From positions 8,726,001-8,790,000 of the forward strand of contig JAMPIT010000856.1 in NCBI GenBank assembly GCA_026261815.1: a stretch of DNA of 64,000 bases, given 5' to 3'. The stretch's first letter is position 1; each line of letters starts with the position of its first letter. Under the pieces are notes generated by a model. That model made no database searches. It was not told where the DNA came from and worked only from the letters and a program-made list of their open reading frames with translations. The position numbers were made by a program, and so were the translations under genes. This DNA is from Monarcha castaneiventris obscurior. Its lineage: Eukaryota > Chordata > Aves > Passeriformes > Monarchidae. Shown one piece after another: positions 1-19,700 of the stretch.

Positions 1-7960
<7,960 letters not shown>

Positions 7961-8047
7961 GTGCCGGCGGGTGCGCGGTGCGGGCGCCCCCTGGCGGGCA
8001 CAACGACCGCGACCGGTGGGCGGGAGCGATTGGGGGGGGTGCACGGG

Positions 8048-8230
8048 GAAACTGAGGCACGGGCGGGATAGAGGGGAAACTGAGGCACCGGGATGGGAGA
8101 CGGACACGGAGCTGGGTGCGGGAAACTGAGGCACCGGGATGGGAAACGGACACGGAGCTGGGTGCGGGAAACTGAGGCACCGGGTTGGGGAAACGGAGGC
8201 ACTGGGAAGCCTGGGGAAACTGAGGCACAG
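8048..8230. repeat. 46-bp minisatellite with GAAACTGAGGCA core
   Basis: The 12-mer GAAACTGAGGCA occurs at 8048, 8076, 8122, 8168 and 8216. Copies at 8076, 8122 and 8168 are exactly 46 bp apart and share the flanking ACGGACACGGAGCTGGGTGC segment; a degenerate copy (GAAACGGAGGCA) lies near 8189. The array sits between the ALKBH5 promoter and the MYO15A 3' end. Confidence 0.85.
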
Positions 8231-8246
8231 GACTAGGAAACACATG

Positions 8247-8300
8247 GGGATGGATGGATGGATGGATGGATGGATGGATGGATGGATGGATGGATGGATA
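8247..8300. repeat. (GGAT)n microsatellite
   Basis: About 13 uninterrupted GGAT units. In the reverse frame they read as a Ser-Ile-His-Pro repeat, a translation artefact and not a protein. Likely polymorphic in length. Confidence 0.95.
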
Positions 8301-8523
8301 AACAGACACGGTGGGAGCACCCCCCGCCCCCCCCGCAGCAGCGAGCGCAGCACAAAACCACGGACACCGAGCTCTGCCGGGCTCCCGGGCGTGTATAAAA
8401 CCCCAGAACAAGAGTGGGCTGGTGACGGGGGGACAGCGGCCACTGGCCAGGCTGGGGGTCACTGCAGCCTCTGTCCCCCACGCCGGGGTGCCGGGGTGCC
8501 GGGGGTCCAGGGCCATGGCGGGC

Positions 8524-10731
8524 TCAGAGCAGGGTGATCTCGCTGGGCGGCAGCGTCAGCCTCTTCTCCCGGGCGCCCAGCAGCCTCTCCATGTGCGCAG
8601 CCACCACGCGGCACAGCTCCAGGCCCTGGACGGGGACACGCCGGTGGTCAGTGGCCGTGCCACCACCGTGAGAGCCCCAGCAGGGCCCCCTCGACCTTCC
8701 CAAGTGCCCCCGACCTGCTCCAGCTGCAGCTGGGTGATGCCCTGGGCCAGGAGGTCTCCCAGCGTGATCTCCACGTAGGGAGAGCTGGATCCGGCCGTGG
8801 GCCGCTGTGTCCGTGTGGACTGGATCTCATTCAGCGAGAACTTGGCGATGGGTTCCTGGAAGGGGACAGGGGGGTGGCCAGTGCGTCCTGGGAACCCCTC
8901 CAAGGGGACCGGAGACCCCAGGTTGGACGGGGCTTGGAACAAACTGGTCTAGTGGAAGGTGTCCCTGCCCGTGGCAGGGATTGGAATGGGATGAGCTTTA
9001 AGGTTTGTTCCAACCCAAACCATTCCATGATTCCATGTGTCCCGCACAGCCCCACACCTACGTGGGTCTCCTTGCTGAGGAAGTTGAGGCCGTTCTGGTT
9101 GACAGCCAGGATACAGGGTGAAACAATGGCGTTGTTGCTGCAGCTCTGGATGTAGAAGAAGGACGAGCCGAACATGGGGTAGGCGCTCAGCAGCCCTGCA
9201 GGGCAGAGGACGGGGCCTCAGTGCCCACTGCCACCCCCTCCTGCCCGGTCCCCAGGGTAGCCTGCACCCAGGAGCAGCCAAGGGAAATGGGTGTCCGAGC
9301 GTGGGGCCTGGCAGCAGCCCATCCTGTTCTGTCCCGTCCTGCCAATGCCTCCTGCCCTCCATGGGCAGCAGCCCGGTCTCCACACTGAGACAAGGGCTGC
9401 CTGTCCCAGCAGCATCCCATCCCCATCACCATCACCCTCCAGGCAGCATCCCATCCCCAGCAGCCTTGCATCCCCAGCAGGACTGCATCTCCAGCAGCAT
9501 TACGTCCTCATTAGCACTATGTCCTCATTAGCATTGCATCCTCTCCCTTTGAATATCTCCTCCCCATCCCCATCCCCATCCCCATCGCCATCCCCTCACC
9601 CAGGAACTGTGCCCTGGCCTGGTGGGCACTGAGTGCCTGGGCTTGCTGCACGTGCTGGGTCACCATCTGCAGCCAGGACTGGGGCTTCAGCAGGCGGAAG
9701 AGCTGCGGAGGGACGTAGTCCTGCATCTCTCGCCTGTGGGGAGCCCGGGGTCAGGCCCAGCGCTGGCCAGTGGGTCCCAAATCCCATGGGACATCCCCCT
9801 CCTCCGTGTGCCCTGCGCCCTGCCGTACGCGGTGGGGAGGTGGTGGCGGTCCTTGGCTCGGTGCTGGAGGGCGGCCAGCTTGGCCACGTGCGGGAAGTGC
9901 TGCTCTCCTGGCCTCGCCGGTGGCAGGATGGTGAACAGCCCCTTGAGGTAGTCAGGGAGCACCTGGGGGGCCACAGAGCACAGGGACACGGCTTGGGCAC
10001 AGGGTACACTCTGAGGGAGACAGGGAGGTGGCCCTGGGGGAGGCTGATGGGGTGGCCCGACCTGGTTGTAGTGGACGGTGACGTAGAGCTCGTTGTCGAA
10101 CTTGAGGGGCTGGCTCCAGACCACGCGGCGGCACCAGAAGGTGTAGCTGGTGTCCCGGAGCTCCGTCTCGGCGGCCACGTCCAGGACGTATTCCCGGCGG
10201 GTCAGCGGCCTCACGCTCTGCCCTGTGCCACCCAGGAGTCTGAGCGTGGCCACCACACCACCCTCATGGCTGTCCCGTGTGTGCCATCCCTGCCAGCCCC
10301 TCACCTCTGTCGGTCACCACGAAGAGCATGTATTCCTCCAAAGCCTCTGGGTTCTGCAGCCCCATCTCGCAGCACAGCTCCTCAATCACATCCAGAGCCA
10401 CCTGGGCACAGGGATAGGTGGCTGGGACACTGCCACTTCCCCCTACTGTGCTCTGGGCCGCCAACTTGGCCTGCATTGAGGCTCATCCCACGTGGCTGCC
10501 CTGGGAAAGGATCCACTTTTCCCAGAGGATGAAGTCCCACAGTGGGGACAGCCAAAAGGTGCAGCCCCCAACATCCACACCCTCTGGGTGCCCACAACTG
10601 AGGTGTCACTGTAATGTTGGGGTGCACTGAGCCTCCTGTCCCCTCTGGCTCACCGAGCACGTCTTGATCTTGAGGTGCCTCTCAATGCCGCCAGGCAGGA
10701 GGAAGAGCTGGCGCTTGGCGCTGCGTCCGGC
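8524..10731 (-). CDS. MYO15A: MYO15A C-terminal FERM domain and PDZ ligand (8 exons)
   Basis: Exons 10654-10731, 10305-10401, 10062-10222, 9829-9962, 9600-9733, 9062-9195, 8715-8855 and 8524-8625. FERM blocks: [85 protein letters not shown] and [12 protein letters not shown]. The protein ends [12 protein letters not shown] followed by TGA at 8524-8526; EITLL is the class I PDZ ligand known to bind whirlin. The exon at 9062-9195 needs the first of two overlapping donors (GTAGGTGT) to keep phase. The intron 8856-9061 contains a CR1 tail. Confidence 0.97.
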
Positions 10732-13700
10732 CTGCAGGGGAGGACACGTTGGGGTGCAGGGAGGCCCTTCACACAGCAAGACCCCACAGGACATCCCAAA
10801 TCCCACAGCTATCCCTTAGGGACCATCCCATTGGGATCATCCTGTCTCTTGCCCATCCTGCCCAGCTGAACCATCATACCCCCACTCCATGTCCACAGAG
10901 CTCCATCCCCACTGGGGACCCCTGAAAGCTCAGGGCACACCCAAAGCAGTGAAGAGAAGACCCTAAGAGCAGTGCTGTCTTGAGGAGATCCCCAAAAAGG
11001 ATCAGCTCAGTTCCACGGTGGTGTCTGAGGGAGATCCTAAGGTCATGGTGGGGGAACCTGAGCCCATGCAAGTACCCAGAACTTCTGGGGGGGATCTCAA
11101 GCCGACACCAGCCCTGCCCCACCCCATGGGCACCCACGAGCTCCCAGCCTCACCACCATGGCCTTGAGCTCCATGCTGCTGGGGAAGAGGCTGCGGCCGC
11201 CGAACTGCAGGGTTTTCCTCAGGTTCTGTTCGCAGGCTTTGGCGATGCCTGGCAGGAACAGGGACTGGGATGAAGGATGGGGCTGAGCTGCCACGCTTGC
11301 TCTGTTAGAGCCCTTCCTGAGCTCTGTGACACCTGGGGTGTCCTTTCCCACTGCACACGCAGCCCTGGGATGTGCACGGCCCCTACCCTGGAAAGGCAGC
11401 TCCGGGTGCCTGCTAGCATCCTGCAGGAAGGCCATGAGGAAGGGCCGGAGCACCTCGGAGCACTTGTAGTAGGCAGCAACGATGTAGAGCAGCCTCCAGC
11501 CCCTCTGGCAGCTGTCCCTGTGGAAAGAGCCAGGGCTGATCCCCTGAACAGGGCAAGAGTGCCTGAGGTGGCACCATCGCCCTGGGGAGCAGTGCAGCCC
11601 TCTGCAAGGATGAGGTCCCCAGGTCTCCCAAATGTCCCAGTGCCAGCCTCTGCTGTCCCACACGGGTGCAGGGACTCACGTCTTGGAGCTGGTGTTGTTG
11701 GTGATCTGCTTGATGATCTGGCAGTACACCTCATCCTGCAGGACCTCGTGCTCTGCACACAGCTGGGGGACAGGCACAGCTGCCACCCCTCTGCCACCCT
11801 TTGCCCAGGCCACCCCCAGGACTCACTGTCCCAGTGGTGGATTTACCTTGAGGATGGTGCAGACGGCGTCCAGCTCCGTCTGTCCCCGCAGAGGGTGGTC
11901 ACCCATGAACTTCATCACAGCTGGGGACAACAAAGCCACATGGTGACACAGCTCAGCGTGTCCCTTCCCCAGGGACATGCTCTCCTGGGCATGTGGAGCA
12001 GTGGGACCAGAAGAACTAAACTCCCCTAGGACACCCCACCTGCCCATCCCAGTCCAGCCCCACCCTCCTCCAAGGACAGGGCTGGGGATGGCTAAGGGAC
12101 AGGGGGACAGGACACTCGTGCCCCTGCCTACCTTGGAAAGCCTCAGCAGCCAATTTGTTGAGGCCACCATCCACAAATTCAATGAGCGACTCCTGAATGG
12201 GAATCTGGAGCGGGGGGAGAGGGCCAGCTCTGGGACCCTGCTGGGACCTCAAGGGGACCTGCAGGTGACAGCAGGACAGGGGCACTCCAGGCCTCTACTT
12301 CCCCATACCTTGGTGAACGTCAGCATCTCCAGCACACTTGGCGCCTTCATCCCGCGGGAATCCCTGGCAGAGGGACAAGGGGGCAGGTGAGCACAGGTGT
12401 CCCCACCATGGCACGTCCCTCTCCCACCGCTGGACACTCACGTGGTCCCACGTGCTGCACGGAAATGCCGCTGGGCAAAGGCCAGCATGGGACAGGCCCC
12501 CATGACGTCCCCGAGCTGCTCAACGCCGTCTCCTTCCAGATCCTCCACAAAGGTGGCGCTGGCTGGGGACACCTGCGGAGCAGGGCAGTGGGCACCGGGC
12601 ACAGCCAGCACCGGGGGACAGCCCCAGGCCAGGACCCACCTCAGTTTTCCGGTCCAGCTCCTGGGCGGCAGCAGTGGAGGCCACGGCCACAGCCACGGCC
12701 GCCGAAGCCGCCACCTTGCCCTGCTTGTCCCTGGGCTCCTCTTTCCTCTCCGCAGGCAGATGGACAAAGTCGGGCGCCGCAACAGGCTGGACGTACTCGG
12801 CAGGGAAGAGCCCTGACCTGCCATGGATGGCCCCAAACTTCCACCCTGCACCAGACAGATGGTGGGGATGGCCCTGGGCTGGCAGCCATGGGGTCACGCC
12901 CAAAATTCTCTGCCTGCTCCCTCCTGCCTCTGCCCCCCAGCCCTTCTCAGGGATCTGGCCATAGGTTTTGGCTGGATGCAGCTGCAGTTTGGCATTGCCC
13001 AAGGGAAAGGCACAGACCAGAGGCCACAAAGCCTGTTGCCTGAGGAACATGGGCAGCACCAGGTGCCACCCAGGGTGGGACCTGCAGGGGAGCATCTCCC
13101 TGCATCAGGTCCGTTTCAAAAAGACCACAAACCATCCTGCTGAGGGGTGACAGAGGCAGGACCCTGCCCCGTGCCCCAGCCCCAGGAGGGGACACAGCTC
13201 AGGGCACACCAGGGACACACACAGGGACAGTGTGGCACCCACCAAAGTCCTGGGTGCCCGTCTTCAGCTCCTCCAAGTACATCACCTTCTTGCGGACCAC
13301 GCAGCCATAGTAGCGATCTGCAGAGACACCATGGGACACCATGGGCACATGGGGTGTCACAGGATGCAAGGCAAGTGCACAGCCACCTCCAGGACAGGGC
13401 AAGCCACCAGTCTGCTGCCCCTGTGCCCCTCATCAAAGGCATTTTGGCATGGGGGGATTTGGGGGTTCATCACCTCTCTCGGGCTGCTCCAGCGACTGCA
13501 GGTGGATGATGTCCCCTTTGTGGAAGCTGAGCTGGGACCTGTCCTCTGGGCTGTAGTTCCTCACGGCCACCACATACTGGGAGTCCTGGGCACAGGGGGT
13601 CTGGCACAGCCCGTGCACATAGGGACACCAACATCCCACCCAGCACAGGGACTTCAAGCACCCACAGCCTCTGCACCATCCCCCTAAAAATCCAGCCATG

Positions 13701-16700
13701 GTCCCATTCACAGGGTGCCCTCCTCTGCCCACCCCAACCCCAGGCACACTGGCAGGGTCCAACCCCCAGGACAAACCCACCCTGGCCCCAGGGCACCCCC
13801 CACCTTCCTGAGCTCTGTGATGAAGTGGTCGACCATGACCTTGACCTGGGGAGCTTTTGGTGAGAAGAGGATGAGCTTCTCGCTGCGCAGGTTGAACTCC
13901 AGCATGTTCCTGGATGGGGTGGTCACGAAGAGCACGTCGGGGTAGCTGGGGCAGGGCGAGGGGAGGCTGAAACACCTGGCATCTGTGGCACCCACAGCAC
14001 CCACCCCACCCTGGCCACCCCTACCTGTAGGCCCGCAGCACCCGCAGCTGCTCCCCGGGGACGTTGGTGCCCTTCACCATCCGCAGCAGCTTGATGCCAG
14101 TGTGGGACACAGCCAGGATCTGCACACCCGTCCCCACACTGCCCTGTGAGCCAGGACAGCACTTCAGCCAGGGCATGGGGACACGGTGCCCCCCACCCCG
14201 ACCTGCCCTGCAGCCGGACCCTCACCGTGGCAGGGAACAGGCGGGAGAAATACACCTCACAGCCATCTCGGGCCGCAGCGATGATCTCCCTCTTCACACT
14301 CTCGGTGGCCACGGGGCTGAAGGAGTCCAGCTTGTTTTCCGCTGTGGGGTGGGGGAAATATCTCCTGTGAGCATCCCCTCCATGGGGAGGATGTGCACAG
14401 AGTTCCCAGTGAAAGCAGGGATGCTCATGCCCTTCCCACGCCTGGCAGGACTGTGTTGCAGAGACAGATGTGTGTCCCCCAAGCAGCTGTCTGAGACCTG
14501 ACACAAGTTGTGATGTTGTGGAGCACTAATTTACAGGGGGGTCGTTGCTTTTGGAGGCAAAACTACCCAGGGTTAAGCAGAGCCAGTCATGGCTTGGAGA
14601 TAGCCAGGAGATGAGGATGGGCACAAGAGTGGCTGGGTGTGACCCCCGAGGTTGGGCCCCGCAGTGTGAGCCCCTTGGGCAGGGAGCAGCAGGACACAGG
14701 GTTACCAAAGAGGGATTTCAAGCGGAGCCGCTCCTCCTGGCTGATCCGGATGCAGGTGTCGGACAGCACATCGTTGAAGATCTGGGAAAGGGGGTGAGGA
14801 GCAGTGGGCTTGTGTGGGGAGGAGCAATGTGCCCCTCAGCCCCAGCTTGCAACAGCCCCTGCTCCTCCACGGCAGCTCAGCAGGGAAGGCAGGATGGCCA
14901 CAATGGGACGAGTAAACCATCACCCCACTGGGGAATAACCCTTCTCCCAGGGGACTCTTGGGGGCTGCGGGGCTGGCTCGGTGTCTCACCTGCCGGAAGA
15001 TGAGGTCGAGCAGCAGTGGGTTGTTGATGCTGTCCTTGGGGTAGAAAACCTGCCAGGAGAGAGACCAGGGTTTGGTGTATACCCCCTTATCCCGGTAGGA
15101 CCTCAGCACCAACCTGTCCCCAAGTGTCCCCATAACCTGTACCTCCTTCCGGATGAATATTTTCCAGGGCACGTTGTGGTAGGTGTAGAAGTCCTCACTG
15201 CAGTTCCGGTGCAGCTGGGTCTGGACCTGCTGCGCCTCAGACGGGAGCTCCCGTGAGACAAAGACTGCAAAAGGACAGAAAGCCTTGCAGTCCCTGGGGG
15301 GAACCACCAACAGCTGCCTCCATCCGGGGAAACTGAGGCACAGGGAGCAGCTCTCTGGCTGAGCCGGACACAGCAGTTTTCCCACCAGGCATCACCCTGT
15401 GCCACTGGGAGGATGAGGTGCCTCGCTCCACCGTGGCCCCCCCAGTGCCACAGCTCCACCCAGCAGTACCTGGGGGCCGTGTGGCTGCAGGGCGTCCTGT
15501 GGGTGCTCGCAGCTGGTACCTGGCACTTGGCACCGGCTTCACCGCAGCCACCACCTCCTTGGGCCCCTGCGAGGCACAGAGGGGCTGTGGTCAGTGCCAG
15601 TGACACCCCCAGCCCGGTCAGGGGGACACAGGGGGCAGCCACATCCCTACCACAGCTGATGGCACCCGGGCTGCTGAGAGCTGCTCCTTCAGGATCTGCA
15701 TGGCTTCCTCGTGGGGGTCCAGCTTCTTCCCAAAGATCTTGCTGCCAAGACAGCATCCCACATCCCCTGTACCCCATCATCCCCTGCACCCCAGCGTTCC
15801 CTGTAGCTGACACCACCTGCACCCCATCACTCGGTGCACCCCACCATCCCCTGCACCCCATTATCCCCTGCACCTCATCATTCCCTACACCCCATCATTC
15901 CCTACACCCCAGCATCAGGACCGGCACATGCACCCCCAGGCAGGAGAAGCCCGTGGCTTGCCTGGGGGCCCAGGTGTGTACCTGTGGGGCTGGGAGCTGC
16001 GCGGGGCTGGCTGGCACTGCCGGATGATGTTGCGGATGTCGTGTGTGGGCCGCGGGAAGTGCTCCGAGTTGAGCCGGGAATGCCGCACCGGCTCTCCCGG
16101 CCAGCGCCGGCCCACGGCTGCTGCGGAGTCAAGCACACGGCTCAGGAGCCCTGGCTCAGTGCCACGAGCCCCTGTGGCCACCCCATGGAACCGCGACCCC
16201 TTACCGGCTTTCTGCGAGTAGGGCCGGGGCTGGGGGACATGGGCTGGGGTCCCCTCTGCCGCTCTGCCCTGCAAGGGACACGATGCTATCGACCCCTGGC
16301 ACCCGCAGCTGCTCCCACCCCCAGGGGCTGCCCCAGAGAGGTGCCCTGAGGCAGAGAAGGGGCTCGACCCCTCCCGGCCCCGTGGCACTGACCGAGGGTG
16401 CGGGTGGCTGGTTGGCATCTGCCCGGCGCTGCGGGGACGAGTCTGGCTCTGTGCCTGTGATGGCAATGAGGAGAGCTCAGTCAGGGCTGTGGGGCTCTGA
16501 GTGCAGGGATGTTCCCCACGCCAGGGGTCAGACAGGGAAACTGAGGCAGGGAGCTGGCTGGGGATGTGGGAGTGCTCGGGGCGCTCACCCCGCGGCTGAC
16601 GCGTCTCCGCAGGCACGGGAGGTTCGCTCCGATTGGCATCAGAGCCGCTGCTCCCCCCTCCCACGCCACCTCCTCCCTTCAGCCTCTGCGTGAGGATGGA

Positions 16701-19700
16701 CGGCTTCTCCAGCTCCTGCGGGACAGGAGTCAGGGCACAGCGGCCAAGCCACCAGCACCCCAAAATGCCTCGGGCAGGGGGACACCCCCTCACCCCATTG
16801 CCGTAGGAGAGCACGGGGTCGAACAGGCTGTCCAGGTACCGGTCCAGACCCTTCTGGCTGCGCGGCTCCCCAAATTCCCCGTCTGTGAGGGGACAAGGGG
16901 CGAACCAGTGGCATGGCAGGGCTTGGTCACAGCGCTGCGGGACAGGAGCTGGGGGAACAATGCCCTACCATGGGGGTGATGCGCCTCTATGGAGGGCAGT
17001 GTGGGGGCTTTCACAGCTGGGGGAGGAGGCACTTCATCCAAATCAAATCCGTGTCCCAGCACCCTGCAGAGAGGGAGGATGCGCTCATCAAGCACCCACT
17101 GGGTGCCAGATTCTCCCCTCAGAACCCACCCACCGCTACCAGCACCCATCCAGCCCGGTGCCAGGTTCCCCCAGCAGCTCCACAGCGGGGCACCCATCCC
17201 TGCCCGGGTACCTACGGCCGGCTGTCCCTGCTGTGGCCCTCCGTGCCATCCCACGCCATGAGGAAGCAGGATTTCTGTCTGGGGAAGCCCCGAAGCAGCT
17301 CGAGGTCGGAGACAAGGTCCAGGACATAGTCGTGTCCAGCCAGCTCAGCCCACTGAGCACCTGCCTTCATAGCCACGGACCAGCCACGCCAGCCCTCCGA
17401 CAGCCCCCTGCCAGCAAGTGGGACACTGGGGATGGACACAGGCTCCACAGGGACACCCTGCCCACGAGCTGGGCATCTGGGTTCCCAGATCCTGGGGACA
17501 GCCAAGACAGCCCCAGGTGACACTGTGACCCGCTGGGTGGGTGGGTGCCAAGCCAGCACACACCTGTGCTTCAGGACATCCCCTGCCAGGTCCTCGCCCG
17601 TGCTCCAGGAGTGGATGGGGCAGGAGAATTGGTCACCTGGGGAGGGATGGGCAGTGAGCGGGTGCCACCAGTCGCCGCTGACCGTCAGGGTGGTCACTCT
17701 GGGGCCGACCCTGGCCAGCACCATGCCCCTGCTGTGCTGCCCTCACCATTGAAGCAGTGCAGGTCGAGGGCCATGCTGGCCTGCTGCCGGTTCGCCGTCC
17801 ACTCCAGCAGCGAGGGTGGGAAGGTGCGGGCGGCCGCGGCGCCCAGCTGGGCGCGGGCCATGGCGTGCATCAGCTTGCGCTGGCACACCGGCTTGTAGCC
17901 AGCGAAGGCGTAGTCAGACACAAACCTGTGGGGAAGGGACGGTGCTGCAGGAGGGACACGGGCAGGATCATGTGTGCCAGGGTGGGACAGGGGACCACAG
18001 AGGGATTAAGAGCATCCCTGGAGGGATCTTGAGAGCATCCTGGGCATGTGTGCCAGGCTGGCCCAAGGCGTCTTGGAGGGACCTCAGAGCATCTCTAGTG
18101 GGACTTGGCCAGTATCCCTGGGCACATGTGCCAGGCTGGCCCTGGGGAGCCTAGAGGGACATGGGCACATATGCCAGCTTGGCCAGAGGGATCCTGAGGG
18201 GACCTCAGAGCATCCCCAACAGGACCTGGCCGTGTGTGCCAGGCTGGCCCAAGCAATCATGGAGGAACCTGGGGGTCCTGGGCAGCATCCTCAGGCATAG
18301 GTGCCAGGAGAGCCCTGAAAAGCCCCAGCAGTGTTCCCAGGCACGAGTACCAGTCAATTCCCGAGGGTCCCAGCCATTCCCGTTTCCCATCCCAGTGCCC
18401 ATCCCTGGCTCACTTGAGCAGGTACTTGTCGAAGGCGGCAGACGGGGGGAAGGCACTGAGGCAGGCAGCCAGCAGCAGCCAGCCCCGCTCCTCGTTGTTG
18501 ACGTTGGTGTTCCGCCAGACCTGGTTGGCAGCTTGTGCCAGGAGCTCATCCCGCAGCCCTGGCACCGACAGCCCCTTCTGCACGATGTAGTTGCCGAAGA
18601 GGGTCTCCTGCAGGCCGCCCAGCCCCGGGTCCCCCATGAACCGCAGGATCTGCCACAGGGACAGCCAGGTCCTCCCTCTGGCTCTGGGCACGGAGCGGGC
18701 AGGGGACCGCGGTCATGGATCCTGTGCCGTCCCACCTACCAGCTTGAAGAGGCTGAGAGCCTCGTGGCACAGCTCCTCATCCAGCCGGGTGAGGGGGGCT
18801 TTCAGTGGGGCTGTCAGCATCCCAAACGCCGGTTCCTGCGGTGACACCCGCACCCATGGCTACCTGGGGACAGCCTCAGGCCACGAGGGGCTGGCCCCAT
18901 GGTGCTGAGCATGGTGTTGATGCTGGGAGGAGACTGGTGGGCTGCCAAAGGGCTGGGGTGCAGGATGGGGCCAGCAGCCTTCTGGAAGTGGGGCGGGGAG
19001 GGGCTCAGGCTGTGCTGGCAGCACCAGAGATGCGTGGTGAGTCCCTGGCCCAGGTTGCCCAGAAAAGCTGTGACTGCTGGAAACATTCAAGACCATGTTG
19101 GACGGGGCTTGGAGCACCCTGGGATAGTCGAAGGTGTCCCTGCCAGCGGCAGAGGGTGGAACTGGGTGATCTTTAAGATCCCTCCCAACCCAAACCGTTC
19201 TGTGGTTCTGTGGTTCTATGCCAACACCTTGGCAAGGCTGAGAGCCTTATCCAGCCCCGCTGCTGTCATTCAGGATGCCAGGGGCTGGGAAACACAGGAC
19301 AAAAATAGGGACGAGGAAGAGGAATGGGGCAAAGTGACCGTGGGTGGGGCCGGGGTCCCGGGAGCAAAGCGACCTGGTCTCCCGCCCCAGCGTTCCGGAT
19401 CCGCCCCGCGTCGGGCGTCCAGGAGGGCTCAGCGGGTCTCTCTCCGATAACCTCAGCAGGGTCCCCCCGGCCTCTGGAGACGACAGGAACCCACGGGGAG
19501 GGAGGGAGGTGGCAGCCGGCTCCCCATAGCACCACAGCCACCCCGGATCCAGCCTCTCTTGCTACCCGTGGTGTCCCCAGCGTGTGAGCCGGGGCAGAGC
19601 CCGGTGGGACAGCGCGGGGACCCTGAACCTCACTGCTCCACCGTGACCGGGGTGCCCGGGACTCCCCAAAAGCTGTCTGCCCATCGGAAACAGAAGCTCC

